Numbered from the stretch's first letter, positions 25,614 through 34,123 are shown. The stretch: DNA of 64,000 nt from Paenibacillus xylanexedens (GCF_017874615.1 NZ_JAGIKV010000020.1:84058-148057), one strand, 5' to 3'. The notes: generated by a model from the sequence alone, not told the origin. Numbers and translations are program-made.

Positions 25614-27212
25614 TTATTCCTCGTTTATATCTGTAGCCGTTCCTTTAATTGATGAATGGGTTCTGGCCTGTTTGTAAGCGGATGGGGATTCCCCTACATA
25701 TTTCTTGAACTTACCGTGGAAGTAGTCCACATTAGCATATCCCACTCTCGCCGCGACCTGATGGACCTTCAGTCCTTCGTCCAGCAATTCCTTGGCCTTT
25801 TCCATACGAACCTTGTCCAGAAATGCATTGAAATATTCTCCAGTATGATTCTTGAACAACTTACCCAAGTAACTGCTGTTATAGTTAAACACTTCTGCCA
25901 GTACTTCGAGCTTGAGATTTTCGCCAGGGTTACGCTGGATAAATTCAATCATCTGTTTCAATACAGTATCCTTGCTTCCCCCACCCATACGTTGAATAAG
26001 TCGATTCAAATGTTCCGATGCCATGACTTTGAGATCAGACATCGTAAATTGATGATAGACTTCATTAATCAGAACCGAATGTTCCTGCATAATGGAGTGC
26101 ATATGTTGATTCGTCGCTGCAAGCTTGTTGAACGCCAAGGAAAATACCTGTGAGAACGCCGTCTTGATCGCTTGTTCTGTTCGATGATATGGAACCAGGC
26201 GCTCTTCCATCTCACCCAGCACCCGCATAACGGACTCACTACTGCGGATGTCTAACGCATAATACAGCTTGTCCGCGAGTTCGTCCTCAACTGGCTCATG
26301 TGCTCCGTCCACAGCTTCAACTTCTGGCTTAACAACGCTTTCGCCTTCGCTACCTTCAGTCCACAGAATGATGCGTTGCTCCGTGAACAAGAAGCGTTCC
26401 CCGAGTATACGATTCGCCTGCGTGTATGACCGCGCAATTTCAGAAGTGGAATGTACGGGTTCTCCTGCAGCACCATACATGTGAACCTCCCATTCTCCTA
26501 GCAGTCCTTCCAGCTCATCATACAGATTTCTTGCAGATGACTCGGATGTGATTGTTTCCTTACTTAACAGCCCCAGACCTGAATGGAACGAGAATACAAT
26601 GCCTCGATCTTTATGGTCAAATGCTTCAATCAGTTTGCGTTTCATAACACTTCCCCGCTGCAGGTCGGGGGTTACATGCATCTCAAGCAGCACAATCTGA
26701 TAGTGAGGCCAGTGCAGCCCCAGGCTATCTTCTTCCATGCTACCCGCACCCTCCAGACTGTCAAAGAGCAAAGCCTCGATCTGATGCTCCCGATAGACGG
26801 TATCTTCACCAGCATGACGTGCCATTGTCTCCCGTTCACGGGTCAGGATTGTAGCAATACGCCCCAGTTCACCAATAATCTCTTCTTCATCCACCGGTTT
26901 GAGCAGATAACCATCCACACCAAAACTGATGGCTTTTTTGGCATAATCAAAATCTGCATAACCACTTAATATCAAAAAGTGCGAATCCGGATGATTCCGG
27001 CGCACCTCTTCAATCACATCCAGCCCGGTCATACCGGGCATGCGAATATCAATAATCGTCAGATCAGGCTCCAATTCCTCAAACCGGGCGATGGCCTCAC
27101 GCCCGCTGGCAGCTGTAGCAATGACCTGGAATCCGTATTTTTCCCACTCGATAATGGTTGTCAGTCCCTCACGTATGCTCGGTTCGTCATCCACCAAAAA
27201 CACTTTATACAT
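25614..27212 (-). CDS. yesN: AraC-type response regulator (YesN-like)
   Basis: A 532-residue response regulator. N-terminal receiver domain (about 1-120): MYKVFLVDDE, phosphoacceptor Asp in LTIIDIRMPG and the switch Lys in LLKPVDEE. A middle region of unknown fold follows, then a C-terminal AraC double helix-turn-helix (about 425-525; VFNYNSSYLGKLFKNHTGEYF and VAARVGYANVDYFHGKFKKYVG). The start overlaps the end of the kinase gene by 8 bases, with GAGGGGACC upstream, so translation is coupled. It presumably activates the neighbouring lpl/GH genes when the kinase senses external oligosaccharide, as for YesMN pairs in Bacilli. Confidence 0.92.
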   Translation of the reverse strand: MYKVFLVDDEPSIREGLTTIIEWEKYGFQVIATAASGREAIARFEELEPDLTIIDIRMPGMTGLDVIEEVRRNHPDSHFLILSGYADFDYAKKAISFGVDGYLLKPVDEEEIIGELGRIATILTRERETMARHAGEDTVYREHQIEALLFDSLEGAGSMEEDSLGLHWPHYQIVLLEMHVTPDLQRGSVMKRKLIEAFDHKDRGIVFSFHSGLGLLSKETITSESSARNLYDELEGLLGEWEVHMYGAAGEPVHSTSEIARSYTQANRILGERFLFTEQRIILWTEGSEGESVVKPEVEAVDGAHEPVEDELADKLYYALDIRSSESVMRVLGEMEERLVPYHRTEQAIKTAFSQVFSLAFNKLAATNQHMHSIMQEHSVLINEVYHQFTMSDLKVMASEHLNRLIQRMGGGSKDTVLKQMIEFIQRNPGENLKLEVLAEVFNYNSSYLGKLFKNHTGEYFNAFLDKVRMEKAKELLDEGLKVHQVAARVGYANVDYFHGKFKKYVGESPSAYKQARTHSSIKGTATDINEE

Positions 27213-28995
27213 GCTGGTCCCCTCCTGCTGGCAAAGTGAAAGAAACCTCCGTCCCTTCCCCATATACACTCGTAATCTGTATTCCATATGGCTCGCCGTA
27301 CGTCAATGTTAAGCGTTGATGTACATTACGCATGCCGATCCGACTCTTCTCCTGTTCCTCCGGTCCACAGATAAACTGCATCACCTCAGCCAGTCGTTCT
27401 GGCGTTATACCTGCACCATTGTCATCCACACGAATCTGCACAATGTTCTCTACTAAACGAATACTTATATGAACACGGACTGTGCCCTCTTTGTTCTCAA
27501 GACCATGGACAATCGCATTCTCAACCAAAGGTTGAATAATCAAAGGCGGAATGTACATCTTCTCCACCTCGGGATCGATATGGATCTGGAATGCAAGGCG
27601 GTCGCCGTAACGAAATTTCTGAATTTCCAAATAGGAACGTACCATTTCAAGTTCAGCCCGGAAGGTTGTTTTTCCACTGCCAATCTCTAGACTCTTGCGC
27701 ATTAGCTTGCCCAACAGCCTGACGATGTTGGCAATCTCTGCTTCTCCCTTGATATGCGCTTTCATCCGAATGGACTCCAGTGCATTAAACAAGAAATGGG
27801 GATTGATCTGGCTCGCCATCATTTTCAATTTAATCTCTTTTTGGGCGATTTCCAATTGATTGTTCTGTTCGGTCGCTTCTACCACCTGCGTCATGAGTTC
27901 ATTGATACTTTTCACCATATAGTTGAACTGTCGTGACAGTTGTCCAATCTCATCGTTTCCATCAATCCGTGAAGTCACGTTCAGGTCTCCTAATGCAAGC
28001 TTGTTGAGGTGTTTACTCAGCCGGAGCAATCGGTTCGAAGTGAGGAACGAGATGATATATACGAATAATAGGGCGATAACCAGCACAAGGATAATAAAAA
28101 TCATGCCAATCAAGCTGACGGTGTTCGCGTCTTTGACGATATTTTTGGTGGCAAAAACCGAAATCACCTTCAGGCTGTTCATACTCGATCCAGGGCCCAG
28201 CTCATCAATAACAATATTAGATGGTTCCCCTCGGAAATCCCCCTCTATGGTGCCTTTCGCCTGATTCTGCAGATCAACGCCAAAATCAAGCTCGTCCAGC
28301 GTTTTACCCACCAGCTCGGTATTCTTGGCTGCAACCACATACCCCTGCTCGTCCGTAATCATCGTCTCAAACTGTTCCTGACGCAACAATCCATTCAGCT
28401 CATCCTGATTGATCACAATCATCAACACGCCCTCTGTCCGATACTCGGCAAAAGGTACTTTGCGCACCAGGCTGAGCTTGTGTACAGGATTATCTTCCTT
28501 GTCCGGAATGTAGAACCAACCGATGCTGGTTGTTTTCAGTGCCTGTTGGTACCAGTAGCTCTCTTCCGTCTGCTTGTCTACTGGGATGAATTCGAGGTTG
28601 TTGATCAATGTTGGGTTAGTTGAGTAAAAACGAATGCCCGCTATCTCACGGTACAAACGCCTGTACTCCTGAAAGTCTTTGTATGCAAGATACGCTGAGG
28701 TTAACTCCACAACGCTCTTGTACCGTTTATTCACGATCTCCTTGAGATCCGCATTAAACATTAATAGATTGGATATATCGGTTGGTACACGCAGCATGGT
28801 TGCCGTCTGGCTCTTGATCTTGTCCACATTGATGATCGTCTGTCCTATCGCATTGTCCAGGGCTTGCTGGCGAAAATAACTGGTCACAGCAAGACCAACA
28901 ATCAGGACCGGAATCATGACAACCAGTACATAGGAAATGAGCAATTTATGCTTTAATTTGAGATTATTAGTGGTTCGTATCAACCTTTTCAACAT
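27205..28995 (-). CDS. yesM: Sensor histidine kinase (YesM-like)
   Basis: A 596-residue membrane kinase. Span 1 at about 14-36, an extracellular Cache-type sensor domain (about 37-280), span 2 at about 288-310, HAMP (about 310-365, NRLLRLSKHLNKLALGDLNV), a His_kinase domain with the phosphoacceptor His in INPHFLFNALES, and an HATPase domain with N box LVENAIVHGLE and G box VDDNGAGI. The kinase type (LytS/YesM) differs from OmpR-partner kinases elsewhere in the window. The start MLKRLIRTT has a GGAAGG site 7 bases upstream. It forms an operon with yesN. Confidence 0.93.
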   Translation of the reverse strand: MLKRLIRTTNNLKLKHKLLISYVLVVMIPVLIVGLAVTSYFRQQALDNAIGQTIINVDKIKSQTATMLRVPTDISNLLMFNADLKEIVNKRYKSVVELTSAYLAYKDFQEYRRLYREIAGIRFYSTNPTLINNLEFIPVDKQTEESYWYQQALKTTSIGWFYIPDKEDNPVHKLSLVRKVPFAEYRTEGVLMIVINQDELNGLLRQEQFETMITDEQGYVVAAKNTELVGKTLDELDFGVDLQNQAKGTIEGDFRGEPSNIVIDELGPGSSMNSLKVISVFATKNIVKDANTVSLIGMIFIILVLVIALLFVYIISFLTSNRLLRLSKHLNKLALGDLNVTSRIDGNDEIGQLSRQFNYMVKSINELMTQVVEATEQNNQLEIAQKEIKLKMMASQINPHFLFNALESIRMKAHIKGEAEIANIVRLLGKLMRKSLEIGSGKTTFRAELEMVRSYLEIQKFRYGDRLAFQIHIDPEVEKMYIPPLIIQPLVENAIVHGLENKEGTVRVHISIRLVENIVQIRVDDNGAGITPERLAEVMQFICGPEEQEKSRIGMRNVHQRLTLTYGEPYGIQITSVYGEGTEVSFTLPAGGDQHV

Positions 28996-29016
28996 GTCTG
29001 CACCTTCCGTCATCTG

Positions 29017-29030
29017 TATAAGCGCTTACA
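29017..29030 (-). promoter_or_regulatory. cre-like site in the yesM leader
   Basis: TGTAAGCGCTTATA on the minus strand, one mismatch from the CcpA consensus, 22-35 bases before the yesM start. The position suggests a roadblock-type catabolite repression of the sensor pair. Confidence 0.65.
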
Positions 29031-29127
29031 TATAAACAGCAGGATCAGGATGTTCTGTCCTCAGAATTAATCATACCACATAACCGCCAGAATTCGGATT
29101 GTCATTGAAATGGGTTAATATGTTGCC

Positions 29128-29181
29128 AGGCTACAAGCCAGCCTACCTCTAGTAGAAGAGGCCGCCATTAACATGGCGACC
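29128..29181. other. Unexplained cluster of three adjacent hairpins
   Basis: Within 54 bases lie AGGCT/AGCCT (29128-29144), CCTCT/AGAGG (29146-29161) and GGCCGCCAT/ATGGCGACC with a GTTA loop (29160-29181; nine pairs including one G-T). The remaining 330 bases between yesM and osmC hold no credible gene. A structured RNA or the trace of a mobile repeat are both possible; the strand is unknown. Confidence 0.4.
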
Positions 29182-29267
29182 GGGCTTACCGAATTATTTT
29201 CTACTGACAGAAGTTTAGTGACTCCTAGATGGGCGAAATCCCTGTTGAAGTGTTGGAAAAGCCAAAA

Positions 29268-29295
29268 AAGGCACTCCCACGATTGGAAGTGCCTT
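29268..29295 (-). terminator. Terminator after osmC-like gene
   Basis: AAGGCACTcCCA/TGGaAGTGCCTT stem with a CGAT loop followed on the minus strand by six T. It lies 30 bases after the OsmC stop codon. Confidence 0.85.
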
Positions 29296-29324
29296 CTCAG
29301 TATCAGAGATTTACTCATATGTTA

Positions 29325-29747
29325 TTAAGGACGAGGTGTACTTACCCCATTGAGGATCAGTTTAGGATGAATATCGGCGCTCAGCGAAGCGGAAACTGCA
29401 CAATATTTTTCCTCAGCCATCTGGATGGCTTTCCAGATGCGATAATCCGGGATATCGCCATCGACTTTGAAGATCAGATCAATGGATGTGAAGCCTTTAG
29501 GCATCTCTTCACTGCGTGTGCCTTGCGCTTCAATCTCAATCGACTCAATTTTGTCCAGGAAAGCGTCCAGAATCATTGTAATATCGATTCCCATACAGCC
29601 GCCGAGACCCGCCAGTAACAATTCCATCGGGGTCGCACCTTTGCTGTCACCACCATAAGCAGCAGTGGCATCCATGCCGACAGCATATCCAGAGGGTCCT
29701 TCGGAAGTAAACGCACGTTTGCCTTTCCATACGGTTGTTACATTCAT
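29325..29747 (-). CDS. OsmC family protein (YhfA-like)
   Basis: A 140-residue OsmC-fold protein. The two conserved redox cysteines are Cys51 (LGGCMG) and Cys116 (EKYCAVS), and the glutamate/arginine-type motif GATPMELLLAGL is intact. OsmC/Ohr relatives reduce organic hydroperoxides with thiols; the shorter YhfA-like branch is less well defined. Cytoplasmic. It sits downstream of an amino-acid ABC transporter, separated by a repeat-containing spacer of about 280 bases, and probably forms its own unit. Confidence 0.88.
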   Translation of the reverse strand: MNVTTVWKGKRAFTSEGPSGYAVGMDATAAYGGDSKGATPMELLLAGLGGCMGIDITMILDAFLDKIESIEIEAQGTRSEEMPKGFTSIDLIFKVDGDIPDYRIWKAIQMAEEKYCAVSASLSADIHPKLILNGVSTPRP

Positions 29748-29825
29748 GATGTTATCCTTCTTTCTTACAATAGTTTAAGTTCAAGCGAAAAAGGTTTGCA
29801 CTTGCCACTCCGATGACAGAATAAC

Positions 29826-30021
29826 CTTCCGATCGCTGTTATCCCCAGATTTTTTTGATTCCCTTCTTCAAGGGGAAAATCAGGGGATAAAGGCGCACGC
29901 TCCGCTTCTTCAGGTTTCTTCCGTCCTCTCCGTTCTTGTGCAAAAAGTTTAGTTGAACTGATATCGTTCATGACCTTAAATACCCGCTCCGAGTACGTTC
30001 GTTCTTCCGATCGCTGTTATC
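29826..30021. repeat. Intergenic repeat-like element with 18-base terminal direct repeats
   Basis: CTTCCGATCGCTGTTATC occurs at 29826-29843 and again at 30004-30021. Just inside the left copy is a long hairpin, TATCCCC..GATTTT paired with AAAATC..GGGGATA (about 29839-29889), with an inner CCCTT/AAGGGG stem. No gene with a ribosome binding site is apparent. The structure fits a dispersed non-coding repeat unit; copy number elsewhere cannot be seen here. Confidence 0.5.
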
Positions 30022-30025
30022 TTCA

Positions 30026-30772
30026 TCAAAATTCAGTAATCTGTTGCAAGAAACGGCGGGTGCGCTCTTGCTTCGGCTGTTCAAAAAACGCCTGTGGACT
30101 TGCCTCTTCTACAATCGACCCGTCCGCCATAAAGACGATTTTGTTCGCCACATTACGGGCAAACTTCAATTCATGCGTCACAACCAGCATCGTCATACCT
30201 TCCTCTGCAAGCTCCTTCATGACGGAAAGTACCTCTCCGACCAGTTCAGGGTCAAGAGCTGAAGTCGGCTCATCAAACAGCATCACTTCTGGCTCCATCG
30301 CAAGTGCACGTGCAATGGCGACTCGCTGCTGTTGTCCACCAGACAATCGGGATGGGTATGCATCCTGCTTGTCCGACAAGCCGACCCGATCCAGCAGAAT
30401 CCGGCCGCGTTCAGCCGCTTCGTCACGCTTGATTTTTTTCACCGTAACAAGACCTTCCATCACATTACCCAGCACTGTCTTGTGCGGATACAGATTGAAT
30501 TGCTGGAATACCATGCCGGTCTGGCGACGAATCTCCAGTACCCGGGCACGCTGGACTCGTAGCGGATCTGCGCTGTTAACCACAATGCCGTTCACTTCGA
30601 TCTGTCCTCCGGTCAACTCTTCGAGTCCATTAAGACAGCGCAGCAAGGTACTTTTGCCTGAACCACTTGGGCCGAGCAATACAACAATATCTTTGGCATC
30701 GACATGAAGATCGATGTTCGTAAGTACTTCATTTTGCTGAAAACGTTTGGTAAGTCCAGTTGTTGTAATCAT
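30026..30772 (-). CDS. Polar amino-acid ABC transporter ATP-binding protein (GlnQ/TcyC-like)
   Basis: A 248-residue ABC ATPase. Walker A GPSGSGKST (about residues 34-42), Q-loop FQQFNLYPHKT, signature LSGGQQQRVAIARAL, Walker B VMLFDEPTSALDPE and switch His in VVTHEL are all present. The FQQFNLYPH form is typical of importers for polar amino acids. It is the last gene of a binding protein-permease-ATPase operon, 16 bases after the permease gene. Substrate class is confident; the individual amino acid is not. Confidence 0.93.
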   Translation of the reverse strand: MITTTGLTKRFQQNEVLTNIDLHVDAKDIVVLLGPSGSGKSTLLRCLNGLEELTGGQIEVNGIVVNSADPLRVQRARVLEIRRQTGMVFQQFNLYPHKTVLGNVMEGLVTVKKIKRDEAAERGRILLDRVGLSDKQDAYPSRLSGGQQQRVAIARALAMEPEVMLFDEPTSALDPELVGEVLSVMKELAEEGMTMLVVTHELKFARNVANKIVFMADGSIVEEASPQAFFEQPKQERTRRFLQQITEF

Positions 30773-30788
30773 GGGTTCTCTCCTCCCA

Positions 30789-31433
30789 TCAGTAAGCCCG
30801 AGCCAACCGGCGCTCCACTTGTTCCAGAATGGCCGAGAAGCCGATACTCATGATCCAGTAGATCACACCGATGGCCAGATAAAATGGCATGTTCAATGCA
30901 TATTGTGATACCAGCAGCTGTGCTGAACGCAACAACTCGGTAACACCGATCGCCGCCACAAGTGACGTTTCCTTCAACATGCCAATAAAGGTGTTCCCCA
31001 TCGGCGGAATCGCAATGCGCACAGCCTGTGGGAAGATAATGCGTCTCATCGCTTGAGCCGGGGTCATTCCCGTTGCGTATGCAGCTTCCGTCTGTCCTTT
31101 TGGTACAGCCTGAATGGCTCCACGGAACGTCTCCGACAGAAACGCACCTGCATTCAGACTCAATCCCAGACATGCAGCCGTGAGTGATCCCAAGGTCACT
31201 CCATAATCGACCAATCCGTAATAAATGACGAATAATTGCACCAGCAGCGGTGTTCCCCGCATGATGGATACATAAAACCTTGCGATCAACCTAAGCCACA
31301 TCGGTCCCTTCAGACGAGCAATCGCAACAAGCACCCCGATGATGAACGCAAAAAACATGGAGATCACAGTTACATACAGCGTATAATAAGCCCCCTTCAG
31401 AAAGAAGGGGATATTCTCAAATACCAGTTCCAT
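30789..31433 (-). CDS. Polar amino-acid ABC transporter permease
   Basis: A 214-residue His/Glu/Gln/Arg/opine-family permease with five predicted spans. The EAA loop reads EAAYATGMTPAQAMRRIIFPQAVRIA. It would form a homodimeric channel with the neighbouring ATPase. The start is 32 bases after the binding-protein stop. RIARFYVSIMRGTPLLVQLF is the usual second-span signature of this family. Members closest in style import cystine or glutamine; neither can be chosen here. Confidence 0.92.
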   Translation of the reverse strand: MELVFENIPFFLKGAYYTLYVTVISMFFAFIIGVLVAIARLKGPMWLRLIARFYVSIMRGTPLLVQLFVIYYGLVDYGVTLGSLTAACLGLSLNAGAFLSETFRGAIQAVPKGQTEAAYATGMTPAQAMRRIIFPQAVRIAIPPMGNTFIGMLKETSLVAAIGVTELLRSAQLLVSQYALNMPFYLAIGVIYWIMSIGFSAILEQVERRLARAY

Positions 31434-31465
31434 GGGTCAAATCTTCCCTTCGCCTTGCAGGTTCA

Positions 31466-32317
31466 TTATTGCGCAGGCTCTTCACCAAACCATTTTTTGA
31501 AAATGGTATTGTACGTGCCATCATCTTTCATGCCTTTGAGAGCATCATTCAGTGCTGCTACGAGTTCCGGATTGTCTTTGCGAACAGCAATACCTGCCTG
31601 GTCACTCTTAATAGCTTCACCTACAGCTTTGATATTCAATCCGTTGGCATCCACAATCGGTTTCAGAGCGTACATATTGTTGATTGTTGCGTCAATCCGC
31701 CCAGCATTCAGATCTTTGAGTGAAGAGATGACATCGTCATAGGTTTTAATCGTGAAGTCTCCCACTTTTGGCAACACTTCATTGCGCAGATATGATTCAT
31801 CATTTGTACCCAGACCTACACCAATCGTTTTTCCTTTGAAATCTTCCAGCTTGGTAATATCGTTATTGTCTTCTTTTACAATAATTTTAACTTGGTTCGT
31901 AATATACGGATCACTGAAATCCAATACTTTCTTACGATCATCGGTAATCGTCATCTGGCTGATAATGGCATCCAGCTTTTTGGCTTGAAGACTTGGTGTC
32001 AGACCGGAGAACTCCTGGGATACAAATTCAACCTCTACATCCAGACGTTTCGCAACCTCACGTGCGATATCGGCATCGTAGCCGTCCATTTCTTTCTTAT
32101 CATTCAGGAAGTTGTACGGTGCGTATGTGCCCATCATGCCCACTTTGATAACGCCAGCAGACTTGATCTGCTCCAGTTCATTGCTTGCCTGTGCACCATT
32201 TGTGCTTCCATTGTCTGTTGCCTTACTTCCACAAGCACTAAGTACCAGCACGGTCATCAGCAGAATTGCTGTCAAAGACCAGCCTTTACGAGTTTTCGAT
32301 CCATATGTGTTGTTCAT
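31466..32317 (-). CDS. Amino-acid ABC transporter substrate-binding lipoprotein
   Basis: A 283-residue family 3 binding protein. A signal peptide of about 28 residues ends in the lipobox VLSACG, followed by an Asn/Ser/Gly linker. The motifs GVIKVGMMGTYAPYNF, GYDADIAREVAKRL and ISQMTITDDRKKVLDFSDPY are the standard ligand-site segments. First gene of a three-gene importer operon and encoded 114 bases downstream of a TetR regulator. The next gene beyond the operon is OsmC-like, which might hint at sulfur or thiol compounds, but this is only context. Confidence 0.92.
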   Translation of the reverse strand: MNNTYGSKTRKGWSLTAILLMTVLVLSACGSKATDNGSTNGAQASNELEQIKSAGVIKVGMMGTYAPYNFLNDKKEMDGYDADIAREVAKRLDVEVEFVSQEFSGLTPSLQAKKLDAIISQMTITDDRKKVLDFSDPYITNQVKIIVKEDNNDITKLEDFKGKTIGVGLGTNDESYLRNEVLPKVGDFTIKTYDDVISSLKDLNAGRIDATINNMYALKPIVDANGLNIKAVGEAIKSDQAGIAVRKDNPELVAALNDALKGMKDDGTYNTIFKKWFGEEPAQ

Positions 32318-32431
32318 TACGTTAACTTCCTCTCAGTCGTGTATTGATCTGGATGTACATTTGGTTACTTTATTGTGACTAAACCGCAGTTGTACCCATT
32401 ATTCCCTGCTATTTGTTTAATCATGTGAATC

Positions 32432-33064
32432 TTATGTGCCCAATAGTCCGTAAAACTCAAAGCTTGCTGCCTCAGCTGCCAGCGATGAAGCTGTCATAGC
32501 TGAGAACTTGCTGTGCAACTCATCGGAACCGAACAACCAGCGTGATATCATGCCTTCAATCATGCTTACCAATAGAGCTGCTCGAAGTGGTACATCCATG
32601 CCCTCAGGCAACATGCCGAGTTCGATGGCACGTTCCATATTGTGACGAAACGCCGTTTCCACAGCATTACGTGTCTCCTCAACCAGGCGTTGTACGGATT
32701 CTTCCGTCACGATGCCTTTGAGTAACAGTTCCATAAAATAACGATTCTGCGCAGCAAACATGAACAAGTCAGTGAACAGCCTTTCCGATGCTTTCACCAT
32801 ATCCTCTACCGATCCAGCATCCTTGCGGTACCCTTGTCCGATCGATGCAAGCAACTCTTCCTTGCCCGTTAAGACAATCTCTGAAGCAATGGCTTCTTTA
32901 CTCTTGAAGTGCCAGTAGAATGTCCCTTGCGCCACACCAGCCTCGCGGACGATATCGGAAATTTTTGTCTGATGGTAACCTTGGGTTGCAAAACGCTCCA
33001 TCGCTATGCGTATTATTTGGTCCCGGCGTTCTTCACCGGGTTCCAAACCGTTAATTTTGGTCAT
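32432..33064 (-). CDS. TetR family transcriptional regulator
   Basis: A 210-residue repressor with the TetR helix-turn-helix at about residues 13-60 (RDQIIRIAMERFATQGYHQT, VAQGTFYWHFKSKEA). The C-terminal ligand domain is divergent, as usual. It is transcribed away from uppP and towards the amino-acid transporter. A strong promoter overlaps a candidate operator just upstream, which suggests autoregulation. Targets may include the transporter downstream or the divergent uppP gene. No ligand can be inferred. Confidence 0.88.
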   Translation of the reverse strand: MTKINGLEPGEERRDQIIRIAMERFATQGYHQTKISDIVREAGVAQGTFYWHFKSKEAIASEIVLTGKEELLASIGQGYRKDAGSVEDMVKASERLFTDLFMFAAQNRYFMELLLKGIVTEESVQRLVEETRNAVETAFRHNMERAIELGMLPEGMDVPLRAALLVSMIEGMISRWLFGSDELHSKFSAMTASSLAAEAASFEFYGLLGT

Positions 33065-33081
33065 TCATGTAACCCTCCCGA

Positions 33082-33135
33082 TTGATCAGTCAGTCAGTTA
33101 AGTTATATCCTATGGGATAACTAGGTTTTTGTCAA
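33082..33135 (-). promoter_or_regulatory. tetR promoter and candidate TetR operator
   Basis: On the minus strand a consensus -35 TTGACA (33130-33135) and TAGGAT (33107-33112) are 17 bases apart. Directly downstream, TTGATCAGTCAGTCAGTTAA (33082-33101) holds three tandem CAGT units and partial dyad symmetry, where a repressor would block initiation. Confidence 0.6.
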
Positions 33136-33167
33136 TATAGTTTTAAACAAATGGTTACAAGCATAAG

Positions 33168-33196
33168 TTGAAGTTGAGTGCATTTGTGATCATAAT
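33168..33196 (+). promoter_or_regulatory. Probable uppP promoter
   Basis: TTGAAG (33168-33173) and CATAAT (33191-33196) with a 17-base spacer, about 80 bases before the uppP start. Divergent from the tetR promoter. Confidence 0.45.
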
Positions 33197-33278
33197 AGGT
33201 GATAGCCTTGTTCAAATGAACAGGCATGGTCAAGCAGGACAGCCTGTGCTGTCACCTGCATTTCAAGGAGGAAGAGAA

Positions 33279-34088
33279 TTGGACATTATATCATCCATTA
33301 TTATGGGCATCATCGAAGGTTTGACTGAGTTTTTGCCCGTGTCCTCCACTGGACACATGATTCTGACTGCCCACTTGCTGGGTTTATCGGAGGACAACGA
33401 GTCAGTCAAAACGTTTGAGGTGGTTGTTCAACTCGGAGCTGTACTTGCTGTTGTTGTACTGTACTGGAACAAATTCATTGATATGTTCCGCTTCACCGGA
33501 GGGAGCAGACCTTACTCCCGCCGCCTCAATCTGGGACATATCTTCCTGGCGATGGTTCCTGCCGTAGTCATCGGACTTATATTCCGTGACTGGATCAAGG
33601 CACACTTGTTTGGTCCGGAAACAGTGCTGTACAGCCTCGTTATAGGTGGTATATTGATGATCGTAGCCGAACGCTGGAGCCGGAAGAGTGGGCGGATTAC
33701 TACCCATGATGTCGATGATATTTCCTACAAACAGGCATTCGCGGTGGGTATATTTCAGATCTTGGCATTGTGGCCAGGCTTCTCTCGTTCCGGGTCAACG
33801 ATCTCAGGCGGTCTCTTTGCAGGGGTAAGCCGTGTAGCCGCTGCGGAGTTCACATTCCTCGTGTCTGTGCCAATTATGATTGGTGCTACGGGATATGACC
33901 TGTACAAAAGTATCGATCACCTGAACGGCAGTGATTTCCCAATCTTCGCGATTGGATTCATCGCTGCTTTCATCGTCGCCATGCTTGCGATCAAGACGTT
34001 CCTGTCCATTTTGAAAAAATTGAGCCTGACCGTCTTTGCTGTGTATCGCTTTGTCTTGGCAGCCGTGTTCTTTATTATTTTGATGTAA
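33279..34088 (+). CDS. uppP: Undecaprenyl-diphosphate phosphatase
   Basis: A 269-residue polytopic membrane enzyme that removes a phosphate from undecaprenyl diphosphate so the lipid carrier can be reused in cell-wall synthesis; it also confers bacitracin tolerance. The two catalytic motifs are visible: Glu13-x3-Glu17 followed by LPVSSTGH, and PGFSRSGST. I place the start at TTG, with AAGGAGG 7 bases before it, which gives the usual family length. An ATG 37 codons earlier would add a poorly conserved, non-hydrophobic extension and has no binding site. A terminator follows. Confidence 0.92.
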   Translation: MDIISSIIMGIIEGLTEFLPVSSTGHMILTAHLLGLSEDNESVKTFEVVVQLGAVLAVVVLYWNKFIDMFRFTGGSRPYSRRLNLGHIFLAMVPAVVIGLIFRDWIKAHLFGPETVLYSLVIGGILMIVAERWSRKSGRITTHDVDDISYKQAFAVGIFQILALWPGFSRSGSTISGGLFAGVSRVAAAEFTFLVSVPIMIGATGYDLYKSIDHLNGSDFPIFAIGFIAAFIVAMLAIKTFLSILKKLSLTVFAVYRFVLAAVFFIILM

Positions 34089-34123
34089 GCATTACAATTC
34101 AAGTAATTAGACAGGCAAAATCA

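Noticed and set aside
29115..29318. 67-codon frame over the three-hairpin element
   Set aside because: It runs through the OsmC terminator and the hairpins; not credible as a protein.
29765..29971. 68-codon frame in the spacer before the amino-acid ATPase
   Set aside because: It reads through the repeat-like element and its hairpin; composition and lack of a binding site suggest it is not a gene.
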